Source of the DNA: CBDCGV01 sp965216955
GTDB lineage: Bacteria > Bacteroidota > Bacteroidia > Chitinophagales > JADIYW01
NCBI GenBank assembly: GCA_965216955.1
Contig: CBDCGV010000018.1
Span: forward strand, 124,001-188,000
Reading direction: 5' to 3'
Length of the DNA: 64,000 nt
The notes under the pieces were generated by a model. That model did no database searches, had not been told where the DNA came from, and saw only the letters and a list, made by a program, of their open reading frames with translations. Of the stretch, positions 54,299 to 63,326 are shown piece by piece; position 1 is the first letter of the stretch, and each line of letters opens with the position of its first letter. The position numbers were made by a program, and so were the translations under genes.

Positions 54299-55438
54299 TT
54301 AATCTATAGATAGTTCTTCAAACAATTGATCAATTTCCTCTTTTGAATTAAAACTGTGAATGGAGATACGAAGCCTCTCTTTTCCTTTTTCAACGGTTGG
54401 AGCAACAATTGGACGAATATCCAATCCTTTGCTTTGTAATACTTCAGCTACATATTTAACCTTATCTGCATTTGGTATAACAATACCAAAAATTGGACCA
54501 TCTCCAACAATATTATGTAGATCTTCCTTTTCGACACGATTTTTAAAGTAAGCCATGAGATTTGCTATTCTATCACATTGACTATCAAATTTTTCTAAAA
54601 AAAACAAAGCATATTTTATGCGAAGAATATTATGTAAAGAAGTAGCCGTTGTATAAATAAACCCTTTGCAATAATTGATTAAATAATACCGAAGACTTTT
54701 ACTCCCCAAGACGCATGCCCCATGTGCCCCTAATGCTTTCCCAAAAGTAACTATCCTTGCAAAACATTGTTTTTCTAAATTATAACTACCTACTAAACCT
54801 CTACCTTTTTCCCCAAAGACACCGATAGCATGTGCTTCGTCTACTATGAGGTTAAAATCATATTTTTGCTTCAGTTGAGAAATATTGATTAAAGGTGCCT
54901 TATCTCCATCCATAGAATAAACACTTTCCAGCACAACAAAAACTTGCCCTAGATCTTCTTTCTTTTGCTTGAGCAAACCTTCTAAATGTTTTACATCATT
55001 GTGCTTGAACATTTTACTATTAGCCTTGCTCAACCGAATCCCCTGATGTAATGAAGCGTGAATCAATTCATCATAAAGAATTAGATCTCCTTCCCTTGCT
55101 ACCGTTGAAATCAATCCTAAGTTGGCATCAAATCCTGAATTAAAAATCAAGGCACTTTCTGCATCAAAAAAATCAGCCAATTGCGTTTCTAATGCAGCCA
55201 TTTCTTTTGAATTTCCATTTAATAATCGAGATCCTGTAGCTCCGGCACTTGCAAATTGCAAACCTTCATATTCTTCTTTAACCTTTTGCTTAATCCATGA
55301 AGATCTGCTCAGCCCTAAATAATCATTAGAAGAAAAATCTATCGGAGGCTTTTTCAAGCTCAATGAACGATAAGTATTCTGCTTCTTCCTTTCTTCAAGA
55401 AAAAACTCTATCCGTTCATTCAAATTTTTAAAGTTCAC
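54299..55438 (-). CDS. bioF: 8-amino-7-oxononanoate synthase
   Basis: A 379-residue PLP-dependent alpha-oxoamine synthase. DEAHAIGVFG (200-209) and TFGKALGAHG with K234 are the cofactor sites. It would condense pimeloyl-ACP and alanine in biotin synthesis. It is 31 bp downstream of bioB, which fits BioF better than its relative glycine C-acetyltransferase, though other synthases of this family remain possible. bioA, bioC and bioD are absent. Confidence 0.87.
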   Translation of the reverse strand: MNFKNLNERIEFFLEERKKQNTYRSLSLKKPPIDFSSNDYLGLSRSSWIKQKVKEEYEGLQFASAGATGSRLLNGNSKEMAALETQLADFFDAESALIFNSGFDANLGLISTVAREGDLILYDELIHASLHQGIRLSKANSKMFKHNDVKHLEGLLKQKKEDLGQVFVVLESVYSMDGDKAPLINISQLKQKYDFNLIVDEAHAIGVFGEKGRGLVGSYNLEKQCFARIVTFGKALGAHGACVLGSKSLRYYLINYCKGFIYTTATSLHNILRIKYALFFLEKFDSQCDRIANLMAYFKNRVEKEDLHNIVGDGPIFGIVIPNADKVKYVAEVLQSKGLDIRPIVAPTVEKGKERLRISIHSFNSKEEIDQLFEELSID

Positions 55439-55469
55439 TCCTTAACCTGAGTTCGATGAATCATTTGGA

Positions 55470-56462
55470 TTATTCTGCAAGTAGCTCTTCATTTTTGCAA
55501 ACCTCATCCATTTGGTAAGACGCTCTTGGATGTAAGCCCAATAATTCAAACATTGCTTGATCATTTTGAAAATCGGGATTAGGGGTTGTTAGCAGTTTTT
55601 CTCCTGCAAAAATGGAATTTGCCCCTGCCATAAAACAAAGTGCTTGTTCTGTAATAGGCATTTCATTTCGGCCAGCAGACAAACGTACCATTGCTGTAGG
55701 AATTGTTATACGTGCCGTTGCAATCATTCTAATCATATCCCAAACAGGAACTCTTTGCCTTCCTTCGAGAGGGGTTCCATCAACAGCTACCAATGCATTA
55801 ACGGGAACAGACTCCGGATGTTTTGGTAAGGTTGCCAACGTGTGTAACATTCCGATTCTATCATCGTGAGATTCTCCCATTCCTATAATTCCTCCGGAAC
55901 AAACTTTAATCCCTGCATTTCGCACATGCTCAATAGTTTTTAACCTTTCGTCATAAGTCCTTGTTGTTATAATCTCATCATAATATTCGTCTGAAGTATC
56001 TAAATTATGATTGTAGGCATATAGACCAGCTTCCTTTAATTTCTTAGCCTGGCTATCCGTCAGCATTCCCATGGTACAACAAACTTCCATATCCATACTC
56101 TTCACCCCCTTCACCATTGCAATGACCTTGTCAAAATCTCTATTATCTCTAACTTCCCTCCATGCAGCCCCCATGCAAAATCGTGTAGAACCGTTCATTT
56201 TAGCATCTTTAGCTTTTGAAAGCACATCTTCTACATCCATCAACTTATGAACATCCACATCTGTTTGATATCTTGCTGCTTGCGGACAATAAGAACAATC
56301 TTCTGAGCAACCTCCGGTTTTCACTGACAATAAAGTACAAACCTGCACTTCTCCTGTTTTGTGATATTGCTTATGCACAACGGATGCCTCATATATCAAT
56401 TCTAAAATTGGCTTGTTATATATTGCTTCAATTTCTTCCTTTGTCCAATCGTTTCTCATCAA
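55470..56462 (-). CDS. bioB: Biotin synthase
   Basis: A 330-residue radical SAM enzyme. C52, C56 and C59 in GGCSEDCSYCPQ bind the 4Fe4S cluster; YNHNLDTSDEYYDEIITTRTYDERL (about 154-178) and SGGIIGMGE are biotin synthase signatures, with further cysteines near 96 and 128 and the arginine in RLSAGR for the second cluster. It inserts sulfur into dethiobiotin. The start has two consecutive ATGs. A near-consensus TATCTTAG lies at 56497-56504. Confidence 0.95.
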   Translation of the reverse strand: MMRNDWTKEEIEAIYNKPILELIYEASVVHKQYHKTGEVQVCTLLSVKTGGCSEDCSYCPQAARYQTDVDVHKLMDVEDVLSKAKDAKMNGSTRFCMGAAWREVRDNRDFDKVIAMVKGVKSMDMEVCCTMGMLTDSQAKKLKEAGLYAYNHNLDTSDEYYDEIITTRTYDERLKTIEHVRNAGIKVCSGGIIGMGESHDDRIGMLHTLATLPKHPESVPVNALVAVDGTPLEGRQRVPVWDMIRMIATARITIPTAMVRLSAGRNEMPITEQALCFMAGANSIFAGEKLLTTPNPDFQNDQAMFELLGLHPRASYQMDEVCKNEELLAE

Positions 56463-56508
56463 TTTATTTTTATTTCAAAATCTTAAATCAATCAGGCTAA
56501 GATATAGT

Positions 56509-56988
56509 TTATTCCTTTCTTTTATATTTATTAGAATGCTTATTTTGATTCATCCCACTATTTATTTTTTCAACAATATCTTCTTCTGAAATAGTATTCT
56601 GAATAGTTGTAGTAGGGTCTAATTTTAATTTCCCTAAATACACAATAGTACTATCCATAAGTCTGTGAAAAAGATGTGGGTTGGTTTCATAAAAGTTATA
56701 ACTTTCGTAAAAAACAGAGTCTTTGATCTCGAAACGTTCAAATACCAAGGGGTATATACTATCTTTCAAAAATTCAGCGTCAAAAGCAGGAAACAATTTT
56801 CCCTTTAAATTATTATGCTCCTCTGCCATTAATACTTCCGCTAAGATTTCTACCATCTTTTCCTCTTGGATTAAATGTTTTGGCGTTTTAGGATAATAAT
56901 TTACACAGCCAACTAAAATCAAACAAATTGTATTAATAAAAATTGGTTTCTTATATTTTTGCTTTATAAATGAGATTATGCCCAACAT
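56509..56988 (-). CDS. DUF4296 domain lipoprotein
   Basis: A 159-residue lipoprotein counted from ATG at 56988; a frame from 57030 is possible but reads further into yggS. A hydrophobic signal with LVGC lipobox (cysteine about 28) is followed by a helical domain: MVEILAEVLMAEEHNN and FEIKDSVFYESYNFYETNPHLFHRLMDSTI, the core of DUF4296. Function of this Bacteroidota family is unknown. Its 5' end overlaps the 5' end of yggS by 11 bp, in head-to-head orientation. Confidence 0.75.
   Translation of the reverse strand: MLGIISFIKQKYKKPIFINTICLILVGCVNYYPKTPKHLIQEEKMVEILAEVLMAEEHNNLKGKLFPAFDAEFLKDSIYPLVFERFEIKDSVFYESYNFYETNPHLFHRLMDSTIVYLGKLKLDPTTTIQNTISEEDIVEKINSGMNQNKHSNKYKRKE
56954..56961 (+). promoter_or_regulatory. 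TAnnTTTG -7 promoter box of yggS
   Basis: TATTTTTG ends 16 bases before the ATG at 56978, with a TTG 23 bases upstream of the box. It lies inside the coding region of the divergent DUF4296 lipoprotein gene. Confidence 0.45.
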
Positions 56989-57646
56989 ACTGCTTTTTAA
57001 ATCGCTCATAAAATTAATAAAAGAAAACAACGCCCAATTAGTTGCTGTTTCTAAAACGCGATCTGTAGATGAGATTTCAAGTCTTTACCAATTAGGACAA
57101 AAAACATTTGGAGAAAACAGAGTGCAGGAATTAATTGAAAAGTTTAATATACTTCCTAAAGATATTCAATGGCATATGATTGGTCATTTACAAACTAAGA
57201 AGGTAAAATACATTGCTCCTTTTGTTTCGATGATCCATTCGGTTGATAGTTTAAAACTAGCCACCGAAATCAATAAGCACGCACATAAGCATGATAGAAA
57301 TATTGATATATTACTTCAATTGCACATTGCTAAAGAAGAAAGCAAGTATGGTTTTAATTTTGATGAATTGAAATCACTTTTAGACGAACAAGCTTTTATA
57401 AACTTAGAACATATTAATATTTGTGGAGTTATGGGAATGGCTACCTTTACTGAAGACACTGAGATCATTAGATCTGAATTTAAAAATTTGAAAGTCCTAT
57501 TTGACACTTTAAAAACAAACTACTTTGAAGATGAAAAGATATTTAATCAAATATCGATGGGTATGTCGGGAGATTATAAAATAGCACTTGAGGAAGGCAG
57601 TACAATGATCAGAGTTGGAAGCGCTCTTTTTGGACCCAGAGATTAG
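56978..57646 (+). CDS. YggS-family pyridoxal phosphate homeostasis protein
   Basis: A 222-residue TIM-barrel PLP-binding protein. K26 in LVAVSKTR binds the cofactor; FGENRVQELIEKF (about 47), WHMIGHLQTKKVKYI (about 63) and MGMSGDYKIALEEGSTMIRVGSALFG (about 190-215) are family motifs. These proteins buffer free PLP and affect amino-acid metabolism. Its start overlaps the DUF4296 lipoprotein gene on the other strand. Confidence 0.92.
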   Translation: MPNILLFKSLIKLIKENNAQLVAVSKTRSVDEISSLYQLGQKTFGENRVQELIEKFNILPKDIQWHMIGHLQTKKVKYIAPFVSMIHSVDSLKLATEINKHAHKHDRNIDILLQLHIAKEESKYGFNFDELKSLLDEQAFINLEHINICGVMGMATFTEDTEIIRSEFKNLKVLFDTLKTNYFEDEKIFNQISMGMSGDYKIALEEGSTMIRVGSALFGPRD

Positions 57647-57760
57647 AAATTCACGTTTTTATAATTCCCTATTGATCTCCTTTAAATTGACAAATATCAG
57701 TTTTTCTTTATTTAACAAAAATTTGAATTCTCACGACATCTGTTTTTGTATTTTTAGACT

Positions 57761-58330
57761 ATGCCTAAATCAAAGCTTGTAAAAGCTATCATTTTTATTC
57801 TTATTGTTGCTGCACTATTTATCGCTAAGGAATATACTGTTCTTGGGGAATACATGACTGCATCTTCTATGCAAACAACAATTTTATCGATGGGTGCCTG
57901 GGGAATAATTATTTTTTTACTTGCCTTTGTTGTAGGTACAACATTTCAAATTCCTGGAATCCTGTTTTATGGTTTGGCCATTTTAACTTTCGATGGAATA
58001 ACCGGTGGAATTATTGCTTATGTAGGAAGTGTTTTAGCTGTTGCTGCCAATTTTTATTTTGCTCGTGTAATGGGTGGCAAATTACTAACTGAAATAAAGA
58101 ATAAACGTGTTCAAGGCATTTTGGACAAAGTGGAAAACTATCCCATTCCACTAATTGGCTTTTTGAGAACATTTATGTGGGTATCACCACCTTTAAACTA
58201 TGCATTGGCCTTTTCAGGCGTTTCTTCTAAAAAATATATTGTAGGTAGCGCCATTGGGTTAACGGTTCCTGCTTTATTATTCTTATTTGCATTTCCGCTA
58301 TTCGAAAATAAGGTCATGGCTTTGTTTTAG
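57761..58330 (+). CDS. TVP38/TMEM64 (VTT domain) family membrane protein
   Basis: A 189-residue protein with about five hydrophobic segments. FQIPGILFYGLAILTFDGITGGIIAYVGSVLAVAANFYFARVMGG (about 64-108) resembles the conserved VTT/SNARE-associated region and F-RTFMWVSPPLNYALAFSGVSSKKYI its second repeat. Such proteins are membrane lipid scramblase-like. Exact function in bacteria is unsettled. Confidence 0.78.
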   Translation: MPKSKLVKAIIFILIVAALFIAKEYTVLGEYMTASSMQTTILSMGAWGIIIFLLAFVVGTTFQIPGILFYGLAILTFDGITGGIIAYVGSVLAVAANFYFARVMGGKLLTEIKNKRVQGILDKVENYPIPLIGFLRTFMWVSPPLNYALAFSGVSSKKYIVGSAIGLTVPALLFLFAFPLFENKVMALF

Positions 58331-58508
58331 TCTTCTCTCTTCTCCGTATAAAAAGTTAAACCTCTAATCTAATTTCACCATGATTAAGATGATAATTATT
58401 GCAAGATTCTAAAATTAAATTCAACAAACAAAATTGGCAAGCTTTTTGGTTACTATGGGAAGTGAGACGTTAATTGTTGGGATACTAGTAAATACCTAAC
58501 AGTTGTAG

Positions 58509-58537
58509 ACAAAGGTTGATTATAGATCAGCCTTTGT
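58509..58537. repeat. Inverted repeat overlapping the end of the HMG-CoA lyase gene
   Basis: ACAAAGGTTGAT (58509-58520) pairs with ATCAGCCTTTGT (58526-58537), one wobble, around TATAG. It covers the last codons of the lyase gene. No T-run follows on the minus strand, so it is not clearly a terminator. Confidence 0.35.
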
Positions 58538-59411
58538 TTGTTGGAAAAATCTTACTAGCCAATAATATCGCATTCCCAAATGCTTCAGTGTCCAAGCCAT
58601 GATCTATACCATTCTCCTCGAAAAATTGTATTAGTTTCTCTGTTGGCATATTTCCTGTTAAATCGTCTTTAGCCATTGGACAACCTCCATATCCTTTGAT
58701 AGCACCATCAAAACGCTTACAACCAGAATTACTTGCAGCTACTACCTTTTCCCTCCATGTATCTGGCGTTGTATGAAAGTGACTTCCGAATTCCATCTTA
58801 GGGAAATCTTCATATAAATTCAAAAACAACTCCTTAATTATCTTAGGCTTAGCAGCACCAATTGTATCAGAAATAGAAATGTATTCAACACCTATTTCAC
58901 CTAAGCGATCAACCCAATGTTCTACAATTGCCACGTCATATGGATCGTCATAAGGATTTCCAAAAGCCATTGATATATATACTACAAGTTCTTTCCCGTA
59001 ACATTCGCAAATATTTTGAATATCCTCCACCCTATCTAATGCTTCTTCAATAGTTGCATTTGTATTTCTTTTTTGAAAAGTCTCTGAAACCGAAAATGGA
59101 AAACCAATAAAGGATATTTTATCAAATTGACTGGCTTGCTCTGCCCCTCTGCTATTGGCGCAAATTACCGAAAGCTGTGTATCCGTATCGTCCATATTTA
59201 ATCTAGCAATTACTTCTGCCGTATCTCTTAATTGGGGAATTGCTTTGGGAGAAACGAAGCTCCCACAATCAAGTGTATGAAAACCGACTTTCAACAGTGC
59301 ATTTAAATACTCTATTTTTTGTTCGGTAGGAATAAATGTCTTAATGCCTTGCATTGCATCACGAGGACATTCGATAATTTTTATTTGATGATTATGATTA
59401 CTCTCTGACAT
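58527..59411 (-). CDS. Hydroxymethylglutaryl-CoA lyase
   Basis: A 294-residue HMGL-like TIM-barrel enzyme. ECPRDAMQG places R17-D18 at the catalytic position, GSHFHTT (H211, H213) binds the divalent metal and GYGGCPMAKDD with C244 is the signature cysteine loop. It splits HMG-CoA to acetoacetate and acetyl-CoA, the last step of leucine breakdown. The preceding genes on this strand are unrelated, with 93 bp to the cupin gene. Confidence 0.93.
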   Translation of the reverse strand: MSESNHNHQIKIIECPRDAMQGIKTFIPTEQKIEYLNALLKVGFHTLDCGSFVSPKAIPQLRDTAEVIARLNMDDTDTQLSVICANSRGAEQASQFDKISFIGFPFSVSETFQKRNTNATIEEALDRVEDIQNICECYGKELVVYISMAFGNPYDDPYDVAIVEHWVDRLGEIGVEYISISDTIGAAKPKIIKELFLNLYEDFPKMEFGSHFHTTPDTWREKVVAASNSGCKRFDGAIKGYGGCPMAKDDLTGNMPTEKLIQFFEENGIDHGLDTEAFGNAILLASKIFPTNKG

Positions 59412-59504
59412 TTTAACGGTTTAGTACAAAAGAGCTGCTAGCTTCTAAAGTATCGTGGTAGCAAAGTTAATGCTTCACATATGATACTGCATTAACTACC
59501 TACT

Positions 59505-60365
59505 TTATTTCACTTTAATTTCTCCATTAGTTCTTATATATAAAATAATTTCCTTTTCAGAACTATTCTTAACAGTGTGAACAGCTTTATCAGTCGAACC
59601 AAAATAACTGCCATTATCTAAAACCATAGTTTCTTTGTTTTGAGGCATAGTATAATTTAGTTCTCCCATAATTACCACGGAATGTACAATATTTCCATTA
59701 GTTTCAATTTCTCCTATATAACCTTGGGGAAGCTTTACAAATAAACTCTTTAGTTTATCATTCCGCTTACTTTCTAGAAGAAAACTTATTTCAGCATTAC
59801 TTTTTGAATCTATCCAGTTTGTCTTTTCACTATTCAACCAAACCACGTTCGTTACATCTATATTTATAGGCCTTTCTCCATTGTCAAACGATTTATTTAT
59901 TGGTTTAACCAAATAAGGTCCTTTATTTATTTCCACTAATGCTATATTTTCATCTCCTTTAGCAGAAGTAATATGAGATTCTCCACTGGGTTGTGTCCAA
60001 AATGAACCTGGTTTCATCCACATATATTCAGCCTTAGGGTCATCATTATGTATTAATCCTTTGATAACCACCGCTCGATAAGTGACATTGTGAATATGAG
60101 GTGGTGAAGAAAACCCATCAACGAATTTTGCTAGAAATCCAGTCGCCACTTCTCCTTTCCTGTCTCCCCAAATTGTTCCGGCCTGTGGACTTTTATCACC
60201 TCGTGCTGGGTTTAATTTTTCCCAAACAATTTCGGAGCTTAAGACAACTTTATTTGTAGGACTTTCACTTATTACAAAATCTTTGTCTTTGGATTCATTC
60301 GTTGTGTTTTTGCAAGAATTTAAAAATCCTACTGACAGTAGTAAAAATATTACGTTTTTAATCAT
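59505..60365 (-). CDS. DUF4437 cupin lipoprotein
   Basis: A 286-residue lipoprotein (lipobox NSCK, cysteine 18). Two cupin-like halves are visible: WEKLNPARGDKSPQAGTIWGD and FVDGFSSPPHIHNVTYRAVVIKGLIHND (about 85-115), then a second barrel with VKLPQGYIGEIETNGNIVHSVVIMGEL (about 210-236). HIH is a probable metal site. The role of DUF4437 is not known. It is 39 bp downstream of leuS and could share its transcript. Confidence 0.78.
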   Translation of the reverse strand: MIKNVIFLLLSVGFLNSCKNTTNESKDKDFVISESPTNKVVLSSEIVWEKLNPARGDKSPQAGTIWGDRKGEVATGFLAKFVDGFSSPPHIHNVTYRAVVIKGLIHNDDPKAEYMWMKPGSFWTQPSGESHITSAKGDENIALVEINKGPYLVKPINKSFDNGERPINIDVTNVVWLNSEKTNWIDSKSNAEISFLLESKRNDKLKSLFVKLPQGYIGEIETNGNIVHSVVIMGELNYTMPQNKETMVLDNGSYFGSTDKAVHTVKNSSEKEIILYIRTNGEIKVK

Positions 60366-60404
60366 TTAATTTATATTGTTCTTTTGTTTATTACTAGCTT
60401 CTTA

Positions 60405-63182
60405 CTAAACGACAATATTAACAATCCTACCAGGAACAACAATTATTTTTTTGGGCGACTTTCCCTCTAACCATTTTTGAACTACCTCGTTCTGAAGGAC
60501 TGCTTCCTCAATGGCCTCTTTCGTTGCATCAGAAGGAAAATCAAGTTTCACTCTCATTTTTCCATTAATTGATATTGGATAGGTTTTAGAGGCCTCCACT
60601 AAATAACTTTCATCATAAGTGGGATATGCTGCATCTCTAACTACGCATCCTTCTTTTCCAAGCCGCTCCCATAAATATTCTGCCGTAAATGGGGCAAATG
60701 GGGCTATTAGAATAACCAACTGCTCCAAAACAATTTTGTACTGCTCTTTTTCTTTGCTTAATTCATTTACACATACCATAAAGGCACTAACGCATGTATT
60801 AAAAGACATACGCTCTATATCTTCATTAATCTTCTTAATGGTTTTATGGAGTACCTTCATGGCATTTGCAGAGGGCTTTCCACTTGAAACTTGCGGAATG
60901 CCGTGGCTATCCAAATTGAATAATCTAAAAAACTTATTTAGGAACTTACTTACTCCACCTATACCTTGTGTATCCCATGGCTTGTGTTGCTCTATAGGAC
61001 CTAAAAACATTTCAAACATTCTAAAACAATCAGCGCCGTACTGTTCAATAATCTCATCAGGATTAACGACGTTATATTTCGACTTTGACATTTTTTCAAA
61101 CTCCGGACGCAACTCGATATAGGCCCCTCGTTCATCTGTTTTCCAATTAACATCTAAATCTTCATCTACCTCAGAAAATCGATTGTCTTTTGCCTTTAGT
61201 CCAACAAAATTGTCTTTGTATATTCTATCTCCGGGACCTGTAAAGTGCAAAGGAACCCTAATACCTTCTGGAAAGTTTTCAATTGTATTTGTTGGAACAA
61301 TTAATGACCGACCTCCAATCATACCCTGATTGACCAACTTTTTAAAGGGTTCTTCCGTTACGACCCATCCATAATCTTTAAATAACTTATGCCAAAATCT
61401 TGAATATAATAGATGTCCAACGGCATGTTCTGTTCCACCAATATATAAATCGACATCTTTCCAATATTCAACAGCCTCTTTACCTACAAACGCCTCCTCA
61501 TTCTTAGGGTCCATATAGCGTAAAAAATACCAACTTGATCCAGCAAAAGCGGGCATAGTATCCGTTTCTCTTGTTTTACCACTACCTAATTCATTTACCC
61601 AATCAACAGCACTTGCTAATGGAGATTTTCCTCCTCCAGCAGGTTTATAATTATCGACCTGCGGCAATTCTAATGGCAATTGCTCCTTATCTATGGGTTT
61701 GGGTATATCCTTTTCATAAAAAATAGGAAAAGGTTCTCCCCAATATCGTTGACGACTAAAACCTGCATCTCGCAATTTATAGTTAACCTTTGCCGCTCCA
61801 ATGCCCATTTCCTCTATCTTTCTATTAACCGCTTGAATAGCCTCGGAAACTTCTAATCCATTAATAAAATCTGAATTGATCAAAACGCCCAATTTGTCTG
61901 ACTTTGTAGCCCCAGGATATTTTGATTTATCTATAATATCTATAATAGGAATGTTGAATTTTTTGGCAAATGCTTCATCACGATCATCATCACTGGGTAC
62001 CGCCATAATTGCTCCTGTTCCATATCCTGCCAAAACATATTCGCTAATATAAATAGGTACTTTTTTACCATTTATGGGGTTAATGGCATAACTTCCTGTA
62101 AATGCGCCTGTCACCTTTTTTTCTTGCTGCCGTTCAATTTCTGACCTACTATTTACATAATTTATATAGGTTTGAATTTCAACACTTTGATCAGAAGTAA
62201 CTATTTCTTTAATTAAAGTATGTTCTGGCGCTAAGACCATAAATGTTACTCCAAAAATAGTATCTGGTCTGGTTGTAAAAACCTCTATGTTGTGTTTCTT
62301 ATCTTCCGTTTGAAAAATAATTGATGCACCATAAGACTTTCCTATCCAATTACGCTGCATTTCCTTCATACTATCTGTCCAGTCAAGTGTCTCCAACCCA
62401 CTCAATAACCTTTCGGCATAAGCGGTTATTCTCAAAAACCATTGAGTCATTTTTTTTCGCTCTACCGGATGTCCTCCTCTTTCGGAAAGACCTTCTTTTA
62501 CTTCATCATTTGCTAAAACAGTCCCTAATGCCTCACACCAATTCACCCAAGATTCTGATTGATATGCCAAACGATAATGCATTAATACATCACTTTGTTG
62601 CTTATCATTCATTCTATTCCAATCATCTACAGAAAAGCCGGGTGTGTTTTCATCACATGCAGCATCAATCGATTTGTTGCCATCAATTTCAAAGCACTTT
62701 ATTAGTGTTTCTATTCTTTCTGTCTTATCAGTGGTATTATTGTACCAGCTATTAAAAAGTTGCAGAAAAATCCATTGTGTCCATCTATAATATACTGGTG
62801 AAGCCGTGACCACTTCTCTCCCCCAATCATAACTAAATCCAATTTTATCAAGCTGTTTTTTATACGTTTCTATATTGTTTTCAGTAGTAATAGCAGGATG
62901 CTGCCCTGTCTGAATAGCATACTGTTCGGCAGGTAAACCAAATGCATCAAACCCCATAGGATGTAATACATTAAACCCTTTCAAACGTTTGTATCGCGAA
63001 AAAATATCAGAGGCAATATATCCCAATGGATGTCCGACATGCAATCCCGCTCCAGATGGGTATGGGAACATATCTAAAACATAGTATTTAGGAGCTTTTG
63101 AAGTATTACTCACTTCATAGACCTTATTTTTTTTCCACTTTTCTTTAACTTCATTTTCTATTTCTGAAAAAAGATATTCCAT
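60405..63182 (-). CDS. leuS: Leucyl-tRNA synthetase
   Basis: A 925-residue class I synthetase. HVGH (48-51) is the HIGH motif and KMSKS (697-701) the second ATP motif; the editing domain (about 230-420) contains FTTRPDTIFG and GTGAIMAVPSDDDRD with the universal aspartate. A roughly 60-residue insertion (about 147-205), between the WTQWIFLQLFNSWY helix and LMHYRLAYQSESWVNWC, is typical of Bacteroidota LeuS. The C-terminal domain is complete. Confidence 0.97.
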   Translation of the reverse strand: MEYLFSEIENEVKEKWKKNKVYEVSNTSKAPKYYVLDMFPYPSGAGLHVGHPLGYIASDIFSRYKRLKGFNVLHPMGFDAFGLPAEQYAIQTGQHPAITTENNIETYKKQLDKIGFSYDWGREVVTASPVYYRWTQWIFLQLFNSWYNNTTDKTERIETLIKCFEIDGNKSIDAACDENTPGFSVDDWNRMNDKQQSDVLMHYRLAYQSESWVNWCEALGTVLANDEVKEGLSERGGHPVERKKMTQWFLRITAYAERLLSGLETLDWTDSMKEMQRNWIGKSYGASIIFQTEDKKHNIEVFTTRPDTIFGVTFMVLAPEHTLIKEIVTSDQSVEIQTYINYVNSRSEIERQQEKKVTGAFTGSYAINPINGKKVPIYISEYVLAGYGTGAIMAVPSDDDRDEAFAKKFNIPIIDIIDKSKYPGATKSDKLGVLINSDFINGLEVSEAIQAVNRKIEEMGIGAAKVNYKLRDAGFSRQRYWGEPFPIFYEKDIPKPIDKEQLPLELPQVDNYKPAGGGKSPLASAVDWVNELGSGKTRETDTMPAFAGSSWYFLRYMDPKNEEAFVGKEAVEYWKDVDLYIGGTEHAVGHLLYSRFWHKLFKDYGWVVTEEPFKKLVNQGMIGGRSLIVPTNTIENFPEGIRVPLHFTGPGDRIYKDNFVGLKAKDNRFSEVDEDLDVNWKTDERGAYIELRPEFEKMSKSKYNVVNPDEIIEQYGADCFRMFEMFLGPIEQHKPWDTQGIGGVSKFLNKFFRLFNLDSHGIPQVSSGKPSANAMKVLHKTIKKINEDIERMSFNTCVSAFMVCVNELSKEKEQYKIVLEQLVILIAPFAPFTAEYLWERLGKEGCVVRDAAYPTYDESYLVEASKTYPISINGKMRVKLDFPSDATKEAIEEAVLQNEVVQKWLEGKSPKKIIVVPGRIVNIVV

Positions 63183-63326
63183 CTTGCAATCCTTTTTTTG
63201 ATGTGCTAAAGGTAATTATACTGGATCGATTGTAAAGGGAAAAATCAAAAGTTCAAAATCTTTAAAACAAACATAATTTTATATCTATTCAACATTGCTT
63301 ATTTTTATTAAAAATTAGAAATAGTT

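Noticed and set aside
54299..56462. Complete biotin operon
   Set aside because: Only bioB and bioF are present; bioA, bioC and bioD were not found, so a full pathway is not claimed here.
58509..58537. Intrinsic terminator for the HMG-CoA lyase gene
   Set aside because: The stem overlaps the coding end and is not followed by a T-run on the minus strand; kept only as an inverted repeat.
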